Positions 53,183-59,634 of a stretch of 59,634 nucleotides of DNA are shown here, in pieces. Under the pieces are notes generated by a model that was given only the letters and a program-made list of their open reading frames with translations, was not told where the DNA came from and searched no databases. A program made the translations under genes and the position numbers. Position 1 is the stretch's first letter. Every line of letters begins with the position of its first letter. The stretch is from Chitinophagaceae bacterium (GTDB taxonomy: Bacteria; Bacteroidota; Bacteroidia; Chitinophagales; Chitinophagaceae): the NCBI GenBank assembly GCA_020403455.1, contig JADBXP010000031.1, positions 1 to 59,634 on the forward strand. Reading direction: 5' to 3'.

Positions 53183-55030
53183 ATGAGCGATGCCATCAAA
53201 CACGAATGTGGACTTGCCTACATTCGGCTGAGAAAACCCTTCTCTTATTACCTGCAAAAGCACGGGTCGGTGATGTACGGTCTAAGCAAGCTGTACCTGC
53301 TCATGGAGAAGCAGCACAACAGGGGTCAGGATGGAGCCGGACTGGCAGTAGTTAAACTAGACACACAGCCGGGGAGTCCTTTTTTGCACCGCATGCGCAG
53401 CAACGCACAGCAACCCATAGCAGATCTCTTTTTCACCATTGGCCAGCAGATCGCTGAGCTTGAAAAATACCAGCCCGATATTAAATCGCATCCCGGCCTC
53501 ATGAAGGGTCACCTGCCTTTTTTGGGAGAGTTGTTATTGGGGCACCTGCGTTATGGTACTCAGGGCAAGAACAACGTAGAGTTCTGTCATCCTTTTATCA
53601 AGCGTGACCTGGTGCCGGGCAAGAACCTGGCATTGGCAGGTAATTTCAATTTAGTGAATACGGAGGAGTTGTTTGACAGGGTCAATATTCATCCCGGAGA
53701 CTTCCAGCAACAGAGTGATTTGGCTGCCATGCTCGAAGTACTGCATCATTTTCTGGTGCAGGATGAAGAAGAGCATCCCAATGCCGCAGATTTGGGTAAG
53801 GTATTGCGCAAGGCCACGCCACTTTTTGATGGAGGGTTTACGATCGGGGGGTTGTTGGGGAATGGCCACAGTTTTGTGATGCGCGATGCGCATGGAATCA
53901 GACCCGCGTATTATTATATCAATGATGAAGTGATTGTGGCTGCCAGTGAGCGGGCTGCGATACGCACGACTTTCAATGTAGGAGAAAATGAAGTGGTAGA
54001 GTTGATGCCGGGCATGGCGCTTTTGGTAGATGATGCCGGCAATTATAGTTGTGAGCAGATTTTGCCACCGCAGGAGAGAAGGGCATGTAGTTTTGAGCGC
54101 ATCTATTTTTCCCGCGGCAGTGATGAAAAGATTTACCGCGAGCGAATAGCGCTTGGACATCATCTGAGTAAGACGGTGTTGGAGAGCATACAATACGATT
54201 TAAAGAATACCATTTTCAGTTACATACCCAATACGGCGGAAGTTGCTTTTTATGGTTTGGTGAAGGGGATGGAGGAATACCTGAATAAGATCAAGGTTGA
54301 GCGCATATTGAGTTGGGGGAATGATTTCACGCCGGAGCGATTGGAAGAGATGGTCAACCGGAAGATCCGGCAGGAGAAGATTGCCATCAAGGATGTGAAG
54401 CTGCGAACGTTCATTACAGAGGACAGCAACCGCAACGAGATGGTGCAGCACGTGTATGATGTTACTTATGGTACGGTGCGCAAGCACGAGGATACCTTGG
54501 TGGTGATAGATGACAGTATTGTGCGGGGTACAACTTTGCGGGAAAGCATTGTGCGCATGTTGTTGCGTTTGGAGCCGAAGAAGATCATTGTTGTTTCTTC
54601 AGCGCCGCAAATCAGGTATCCGGATTGTTACGGCATTGATATGAGTAAGTTAGGTGACTTCATTGCATTTCGGGCGGCGGTGGCTTTGTTGAAAGACAGG
54701 AACAGTGAGCATGTGATGCAGGAGATTGCCGATCGCATACGCGAGTTGGAGGAAAAGAATTTGTTGCATACGGAGAATGTGGTGCGCCAGTTGTATAAGC
54801 CATTTACGACGGAAGAGATTTCTGATAAGATTGCAGAGTTGATAACGCCTGTGGGCACTACAATACCGATACAGGTGATCTATCAGACCATTGAAGATTT
54901 ACATGATAGTTGTCCGACCAATACGGGTGACTGGTATTTTACAGGTAATTATCCCACGCCCGGTGGTAATCGGGTGGTGAACAAGGCTTTCCTGAATTAT
55001 CTCGAGGGGAAGAATGTAAGGGGGTATTGA
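53183..55030 (+). CDS. purF: Amidophosphoribosyltransferase (PurF), long form
   Basis: A 615-residue enzyme of purine synthesis that transfers ammonia from glutamine to PRPP. The glutaminase Cys is at residue 9 (HECGLAY), so a short propeptide is expected. RYGTQGKNNVEFCHPF replaces the usual RYSTTG block. The PRPP loop is VIDDSIVRGTT. It is longer than E. coli PurF (about 505 residues), as in many Bacteroidota. The frame is open upstream, but the ATG at 53183 is the family start. The last 48 bp are repeated exactly at 57583-57630. Confidence 0.92.
   Translation: MSDAIKHECGLAYIRLRKPFSYYLQKHGSVMYGLSKLYLLMEKQHNRGQDGAGLAVVKLDTQPGSPFLHRMRSNAQQPIADLFFTIGQQIAELEKYQPDIKSHPGLMKGHLPFLGELLLGHLRYGTQGKNNVEFCHPFIKRDLVPGKNLALAGNFNLVNTEELFDRVNIHPGDFQQQSDLAAMLEVLHHFLVQDEEEHPNAADLGKVLRKATPLFDGGFTIGGLLGNGHSFVMRDAHGIRPAYYYINDEVIVAASERAAIRTTFNVGENEVVELMPGMALLVDDAGNYSCEQILPPQERRACSFERIYFSRGSDEKIYRERIALGHHLSKTVLESIQYDLKNTIFSYIPNTAEVAFYGLVKGMEEYLNKIKVERILSWGNDFTPERLEEMVNRKIRQEKIAIKDVKLRTFITEDSNRNEMVQHVYDVTYGTVRKHEDTLVVIDDSIVRGTTLRESIVRMLLRLEPKKIIVVSSAPQIRYPDCYGIDMSKLGDFIAFRAAVALLKDRNSEHVMQEIADRIRELEEKNLLHTENVVRQLYKPFTTEEISDKIAELITPVGTTIPIQVIYQTIEDLHDSCPTNTGDWYFTGNYPTPGGNRVVNKAFLNYLEGKNVRGY
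54983..55030 (+). repeat. 48-bp direct repeat, copy 1 (purF 3' end)
   Basis: It starts AAGGCTTTCCTG, ends GGGGTATTGA and includes the purF stop codon. It is identical to 57583-57630, exactly 2600 bp downstream. Confidence 0.95.
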
Positions 55031-55429
55031 GGAATAAGTGGTAGAAACCTGACAGGATAAAGTACTAAGTGGTGGAATTGCTTCCACCTTTTTTAATTCA
55101 GGAAGGATGCCGATCCTCTGAATCTTCACAGGGGCTGTTTTAGGGATAACCAGATACGGCAAGATATCCGGCACTAAAACTTTTTTCGGCGGCTTGGGTC
55201 AGTCTTTTACTGAAATATTGCTGGGTTTTTGATGAACGGTACCCCCGAAGTTTAATTTTGCATACTATTTGTATTTGGAGGTGGTTGCTGCTGATGATCT
55301 AGAACAGGCGTTGTCTTTCCGGCATGGAGCAAAGTGAGGTTGTTACTGTTTCAGGTTTTGTAGAGATGTAGATTTATTGGGTGTATTACCCAAACCAATT
55401 CAGATTTTTTACAATATAAATACAAATGT
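55031..55429. other. Intergenic region behind purF
   Basis: It contains the terminator at 55071-55094. The rest shows no gene. A TTTTGCATACTATTTG string near 55256 could be promoter DNA for the gene at 55430, but the spacing is poor. Confidence 0.5.
55071..55094 (+). terminator. Intrinsic terminator behind purF
   Basis: GGTGGAA and TTCCACC form a perfect 7-bp stem with a 4-nt loop, followed by six T. It lies 41 bp after the purF stop and inside the segment bounded by the 48-bp repeats. Confidence 0.85.
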
Positions 55430-57181
55430 ATGTTGTCATTTTTCACATGCCGGAGATACTTCAGCGGATTAAAAAAGTTTAATGAACATGTTTTGATCAA
55501 AAAAACATTTTTTGCAGCCTCATCGTTGTTGCTGCCAGTGCTGGTATTCGGACAATCCATTTCCATTCGGGGCACTATTATAGATAGTCTCACCAACAAA
55601 CCGCTCTCAGGGGTAGCAGTTTCACTTTCCAACTTCAAAGGCACTATTACCAGTGCTCAGGGTAATTTTAATATGAACAGCCAACTTTCTTCTGCTGAAA
55701 AAAAGCATAAGTTGACGATTAGTTATGTGGGATATCAATCTAAGGAAGTGTCGGTATCATCGATAACAGGACCATTGACCATACGACTAGCACCTATTCA
55801 AAAAGAATTGCCAGAAGTTATAATTTCATCTAAAACAAAGTCAATTATTGAGCGTGCGATAGAAAGGATACCTGAAAATTATCCAATCAATCCAATAATG
55901 ATTAATGGATTGCTTCGGGTCAATGTAAGTGTAAACGATACAGATTATTTCTATAAAAGTGATGCGCTCGTTCAGATTTATGCACAGTCCTATAAAAACG
56001 GAATTGATCAAAGAGTTCAGGTACTGCAAAATAAAACGACTACAATTAAAAATCCTCGTTCGGAGTATTATACTTTGGCTCCTGTAAGTTTTGTTGGCAA
56101 TTTTTCTTCGATAACTGACGTTGTTTATCAAAAAGAGCTCTTTTTAAATAAACGTTCACTGGATGATTATATATATTTTCAACACACCAAAACAATAATC
56201 AATAATCGGGTTACCTATTTAATTGAGTTTGAGAAAAAACGTAACAATAAAATTGAAGGAACTGTTTACATTGACAGTGCGACTCTTGCCTTTGTAAAAT
56301 TTAATGTGAAGCTCTATAAGGTTCAATCGCTGATGTTTCTTACCAAGGACTTCGTGAAAGTTGAGGTAAACTATCGTCAATATGGGAATAAATGGATGAT
56401 TAATGACAGTTATCAGGAAACGATTTATGAAAAGAAATTTAAGGCTAAAGAATATGTAGGTTTCGCTGCCAATAATTACGACACAACTGATGTCAAAAAA
56501 GTTTCAACATATGTAGCCAATGGCACTTTCGACTTAGATGAAAAAGTTAAGCGATTTGTTGATGATAGTACATGGCAACGCAACGAAAAATTATTTGAAA
56601 AGGCCGAGAGTGAGAATCAATTAACGGGTGTTGAAATACCTGAAATAGACACTACAGTTCAACCGCTCAAGATCCCATTGTCAGTAGCCGTATTAAGCTA
56701 CTTGAATCCTGAAAATATTCGCTTTCGGCTCTATGCTGTACAGTTTCCTTATTCGTTGACTCATTTGGGGTACAATTCGGTGGCAGCATACGGAATTGGA
56801 TTTGGCACTTCTTTTCGCATTTATAAGCCGTTATTTTTTCAATTGAATGGAGAATTCAATTATGGCTGGGGGGGATTAAAAACACGAAATACGAGCTATA
56901 AATTAAGCTATTTTTTCCCGCTTAATGGAAAGTCTAATCATAGTATTATTGCTTCTCCTTTTTTCGGTTATTCAAAAATACTGATCAATGATAAAGCGAA
57001 AAAACTTCAGCAGAATTTTTCTAATGCTGTAGCAGGGTTGGCTCTTTATGTGCCTACAAGTAAGTATATGCAAGTTTTTATGGAAGCCGAATATGTTCAT
57101 ACATTAAAAGATCAGCCAGCTAATCTTTCTATACAGCTCAATCCGCTTTCTATAAAAGCGGGAGTTGGATTTAATTTTTAG
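55430..57181 (+). CDS. Carboxypeptidase-regulatory-like domain protein with C-terminal barrel
   Basis: About 583 residues from the ATG. A TTG at 55493 would start directly before the signal-like stretch IKKTFFAASSLLLPVLVFG, so the true start may be there. Residues after cleavage form a carboxypeptidase-regulatory-like domain (RGTIIDSLTNKPLSGVAVSL). A long middle region of beta strands resembles DUF5686-type proteins, and a barrel-like C-terminus ends IKAGVGFNF. It is probably an outer-membrane protein. It is more AT-rich than purF and is the only gene between the two 48-bp repeats. Confidence 0.8.
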   Translation: MLSFFTCRRYFSGLKKFNEHVLIKKTFFAASSLLLPVLVFGQSISIRGTIIDSLTNKPLSGVAVSLSNFKGTITSAQGNFNMNSQLSSAEKKHKLTISYVGYQSKEVSVSSITGPLTIRLAPIQKELPEVIISSKTKSIIERAIERIPENYPINPIMINGLLRVNVSVNDTDYFYKSDALVQIYAQSYKNGIDQRVQVLQNKTTTIKNPRSEYYTLAPVSFVGNFSSITDVVYQKELFLNKRSLDDYIYFQHTKTIINNRVTYLIEFEKKRNNKIEGTVYIDSATLAFVKFNVKLYKVQSLMFLTKDFVKVEVNYRQYGNKWMINDSYQETIYEKKFKAKEYVGFAANNYDTTDVKKVSTYVANGTFDLDEKVKRFVDDSTWQRNEKLFEKAESENQLTGVEIPEIDTTVQPLKIPLSVAVLSYLNPENIRFRLYAVQFPYSLTHLGYNSVAAYGIGFGTSFRIYKPLFFQLNGEFNYGWGGLKTRNTSYKLSYFFPLNGKSNHSIIASPFFGYSKILINDKAKKLQQNFSNAVAGLALYVPTSKYMQVFMEAEYVHTLKDQPANLSIQLNPLSIKAGVGFNF

Positions 57182-57715
57182 TATCGATTTTGGAGACGCT
57201 TCATTATTCCTATAATTAATTCTACAGTGATGCCATGGATCATAAGTATTCATTTTATGCATAAAATTCCCTCCAGCGATGCGGTGTATCGTCGGTATTC
57301 ATTGTGTTATAGTCTTGAAGTATAGCCACAGTTTGTAGGATTTTAAGGCATATAATTTAAGGTTTAATAATTTTTATTTGCCTCGGTTAGAAAGGCATTA
57401 CTTACTGAAGTTGTAAGCCATATCTACTATTTGTTATAGTGGCACTAATTCCATATTTGTACATTTATGTAAAAATGAAATTGGATGATAGCTCCTTCTA
57501 TACTTACTGAGGCCCGCTTTGCGCTCACCTATTTGAAGATATTCGCTTAATCAACCCGGACCCGCACTTAAAAGGTTTTTCAAAGGCTTTCCTGAATTAT
57601 CTCGAGGGGAAGAATGTAAGGGGGTATTGATAATTTGTTCTACTTGAAGTAAAGACAGGGCATGAACTTAGCTGCAGACGCAAATTAATTTTGAATCGTT
57701 GGGCGAGAAAAAGAT
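57182..57715. other. Intergenic region with the right copy of the purF repeat
   Basis: AT-rich, no gene seen. It holds the second 48-bp copy (57583-57630). A GAGGCCCGCTTTGCG string near 57509 resembles the small GAGGC...TTTGCG repeats at 37206-37300. Confidence 0.5.
57583..57630 (+). repeat. 48-bp direct repeat, copy 2
   Basis: An exact copy of the purF 3' end, outside any gene. Flanks on both sides differ from those of copy 1 beyond the 48 bp. Confidence 0.95.
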
Positions 57716-58093
57716 TTAGGCATGTTTCAACAGAAATTCTGCATCCAGCTGGAAGAGTTGGTGTACGCCTTTTAAAAACAGGATATCGGCTTTCCTTTTA
57801 CCGTTTAGTATATCAGATACTTTGGACTGGCTCATGCCAAGGCGATTGGCTAGGGAAGCCTGATTTATTTTCTGTTCAAACATTTTGTATTCAACCAGTT
57901 CAGTGATTGATTGTGCTATTTTTTTCGGTTCAAGTCCCAAAACATCGTTTTCATATTTTTCTGCTGCTTCAGACATGACAGATAATTGCCGAGCCTCTTT
58001 TTGTGTCAGTTTTTTTTCACCCTTATTCATCAGGGTGTAAATCCGAACCATGGTCTCATGGTATTCTTTCTTTGATTGAATAGGTTTTGTCAT
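57716..58093 (-). CDS. higA: HigA-type antitoxin (XRE HTH)
   Basis: A 125-residue protein. The N-terminal helical part (about 1-60) is followed by an XRE helix-turn-helix (about 70-115) with NQASLANRLGMSQSKVSDILNGKR. This is the build of HigA antitoxins of the larger type, which bind the toxin and repress the operon. The gene overlaps the end of the upstream toxin gene by 4 bp (ATGA), the normal higBA order. Because the toxin gene is broken, the antitoxin may now be an orphan. Confidence 0.87.
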   Translation of the reverse strand: MTKPIQSKKEYHETMVRIYTLMNKGEKKLTQKEARQLSVMSEAAEKYENDVLGLEPKKIAQSITELVEYKMFEQKINQASLANRLGMSQSKVSDILNGKRKADILFLKGVHQLFQLDAEFLLKHA

Positions 58094-58402
58094 GATTGAT
58101 TGTTCCAGGTTATGTTTGCTGCATCTATTTTATCATATGCTCTGTGTGTATCTATTAATACGATAAAAACAGTTCTAACTTTAAAGATAATTAATGCAAT
58201 CAGTCTATATTGATTACCCTTGATATTAAAAACGTATCTGTCATTACCTACGGCATCTGCTGAGTTGAATGATCTTTTAAGTTCATGAAAGTTTTTTCAA
58301 TTGGCCTCCTTTGTTATGAGATACCAATTTTTCCAGTGCTTCTTCGCAATCCTTATGGAGTAGGGAAAAATCTTTCAGTATTTTCTTTGAAATGATGACC
58401 AT
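58090..58402 (-). pseudogene. higB: Broken higB mRNA-interferase toxin gene
   Basis: The minus strand starts MVIISKKILKDF and stays in frame to about codon 25, then runs out of frame and stops at codon 40. In the next frame the HigB sequence continues: NFHELKRSFNSADAVG, NDRYVFNIKGNQYRLIALII and THRAYDKIDAANI, up to the higA start. The total of 313 nt is one more than a multiple of three. An extra base near the GGAAAAATTGG run (about 58340) explains the shift. A TGA also stands where the family has the Trp of ANWKN. Two lesions make a sequencing error unlikely. Confidence 0.85.
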
Positions 58403-58719
58403 TCACTGAAATACAAAAATAGAATAAACTTCTAAAAAATGGAATAAATATATGAAATATATAACTTAATTTATGCGGCGCTTATGCATAAGTTAGATCG
58501 ATTGGATGCTGTCATATACCTCCCTTTTCCCTTTCGCAGGATAAATTTCACCTACCCCTTTATTGAGAATCAATGTTTTAAGTCGTTTTTTGGGGTAGGC
58601 GATTACGGTTTTCCACAATTGTCTGGTATTGTTGTTTTGTTGATATTTGGCGTTGCTTTTGTCTGTTAGGGTTCAACTGAAACAGGCGGGAGTCATCAAA
58701 TACCAAAACCAACTAGAAA
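58403..58719. other. Intergenic region with a recombination-site-like inverted repeat
   Basis: No gene called. At 58462-58495 TAACTT and ATGC recur as GCATAAGTTA; the core reads TTATGC-N9-GCATAA (58471-58491). Tyrosine recombinases use sites of this general shape, but no recombinase gene is present. A plus-strand 61-residue frame here has no resemblance to anything and starts inside the repeat. Confidence 0.4.
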
Positions 58720-58971
58720 ATGAAACATTTATTCGGACGTATTGACAGCTGGCTACAAAAAATTTTTGTGGTGGAGTTACCGGAGAATATTGGTCGCAAC
58801 ATCAGCAAGCAGGAATTGATTGATCTGTATTTTTCTTGTGGCAAGGAAGGAGATGTGTTTCGCCGGGAGGTACGTCAATTATTGGAGCAGCGTTTGCCTG
58901 GGAAGGTGACGGATAAAGAGATCAATTGTTGTCTGGAATGGGTTACAGCAGTATCTAAGCGGAGGAGGTGA
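58720..58971 (+). CDS. Small hypothetical protein
   Basis: An 83-residue soluble protein, helical by composition, with two Cys-containing segments (YFSCGKEG and EINCCLEW) and a basic end KRRR. No family recognised. The translation looks protein-like and no other frame competes, but the gene is short and isolated between the higBA remnant and the truncated gene at 59202. Confidence 0.5.
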   Translation: MKHLFGRIDSWLQKIFVVELPENIGRNISKQELIDLYFSCGKEGDVFRREVRQLLEQRLPGKVTDKEINCCLEWVTAVSKRRR

Positions 58972-59201
58972 TGGTTGGTAGTATATTCACTGATAAGCAT
59001 GACCCATTTTGAGTGCGAAATGAGGGGATTGGAAATGGATGAAGGCATGATTTGGTTGTGGGTAATGGAGTTTCGCTTGTAGGTAATACCTACACTATTT
59101 GTAAAACAGTTTCGAAAGGGGATATTGTTGAAAGGATGTACTGCTCTCGTAATCGGCACTTTAAATTATACTACTATACTTGAATTTTTAAAATCATAGG
59201 G

Positions 59202-59552
59202 TTGAAAAATATTATTCTTTTATGCTTGTTTTCTTTTTCCCAGTCATTGGGTTCCGGACAAGAACTAAAAACTCATGATACGGGTAAGACCAAGATATTT
59301 ATAATCGGTGTAGTACATGATGAAAATGAATGTAGGAATGCCGATAGTTTATTCAATATTCTGCAAGATATTCGGCCGGATTTGATTTTATCCGAGTCAG
59401 ATAGCTTGGACGGGTACTTTAAACCTGATTATACATTGGTAGAACCTCCAAAGTGGTATAAAATGGCAAGAAAATTGAATGTTGTTAAAAAAATGTCAGC
59501 TCCCCCATTATTCGTTTATTCAAAAGTTGACGAAATCGTTAACTTTAAATAA
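59202..59552 (+). pseudogene. Truncated secreted protein gene (TraB/GumN-like start)
   Basis: The frame starts at a TTG (59202) with a signal peptide (about 1-19). The mature part reads KIFIIGVVHDENECRNADSLFNILQDIRPDLILSE, a pattern similar to the start of TraB/GumN-type (ChaN/erythromycin-esterase fold) proteins, which have a GxxH and later catalytic residues far downstream. Only about 116 residues remain. The end (SKVDEIVNFK) probably comes from the IS3-type element that begins here, so the gene looks interrupted. Confidence 0.55.
59523..59546. repeat. Inverted repeat before the transposase, possible IS left-end region
   Basis: AAAGTTGACG and CGTTAACTTT pair with one mismatch around 4 nt, just before the orfA start. 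The element's true terminal repeat cannot be proved without the other end. Confidence 0.4.
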
Positions 59553-59557
59553 CCGAT

Positions 59558-59634
59558 ATGAAAAAGACAAGATTTACCGAAACCCAAATTGTAAAGGCCA
59601 TTCAGGAACATGAGAAAGGCCGTAAAGCAGAAGA
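59558..59634 (+). CDS. IS3-family transposase OrfA, partial
   Basis: The N-terminal 25 residues (MKKTRFTETQIVKAIQEHEKG...) match the start of IS3-family OrfA, a helix-turn-helix protein of about 90-100 residues that regulates and contributes to the OrfAB transposase by frameshift. The window ends inside the gene. Its insertion seems to have cut the gene at 59202. Confidence 0.85.
   Translation, partial: MKKTRFTETQIVKAIQEHEKGRKAE

Noticed and set aside
53651..54193. 180-codon minus-strand frame opposite purF
   Set aside because: It overlaps conserved purF sequence completely and has no start context or family resemblance.
58484..58669. 61-codon plus-strand frame
   Set aside because: It starts inside the inverted repeat, has no resemblance to a family and no clear ribosome-binding context.

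Overview
The window reads as a chromosomal segment of a Bacteroidota bacterium, most likely of the Chitinophagaceae or a close relative. Evidence for this is two SusC/SusD pairs, a type IX secretion (T9SS) C-terminal sorting domain, lineage-typical proteins (DUF3667, DUF6090-like, DUF4834, the mobile mystery A/B pair) and promoters of the TTTG / TAnnTTTG type. Species assignment is not possible from sequence reading alone.

Layout. 1-5777: tRNA-Asn with two terminator-like hairpins, a Rieske protein, hflX, an outer-membrane barrel, a DEAD-box helicase and an unknown one-pass membrane protein. 5946-12601: a first SusC/SusD pair followed by an SGNH hydrolase and a dicarboxylate/amino-acid symporter, with no glycosidase. 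12652-16735: a DUF3667 protein, a secreted protein of unknown role and an indoleamine-2,3-dioxygenase-like protein. 16801-31022: a Sus-like glycan locus with two divergent GH13 enzymes (one T9SS-exported), a Nudix/winged-helix regulator, SusC-SusD-SusE-SusF-like, a strong terminator, then a GH53 galactanase. 31257-38000: accessory genes, including a serine hydrolase, a DODA-type dioxygenase, a Fic/HTH module (mobile mystery B/A), a TonB-C-like protein and small orphan proteins.

38000-41640 is the most unusual part. Two short AT-rich gene cassettes lie between a tRNA(CAT) gene, a second tRNA(CAT) copy with an altered T-arm, and tRNA fragments that each begin in the anticodon loop. Each cassette border also carries a paired ACTTGGC motif. 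This looks like successive insertions at one tRNA gene by elements that no longer carry, or never carried, an integrase.

41715-55030 is mostly housekeeping: an outer-membrane protein, a HAD phosphatase, DUF4834, the rimP-nusA-infB operon, a SurA-like chaperone, a MarR-pirin-pirin-YceI-FMN reductase cluster with a shared operator-like motif, and purF. 55031-59634 is accessory again: a 2.6 kb segment bounded by a perfect 48-bp copy of the purF 3' end, a higBA module whose toxin gene is broken, and an IS3-type element that starts at the right edge and appears to truncate a secreted-protein gene.
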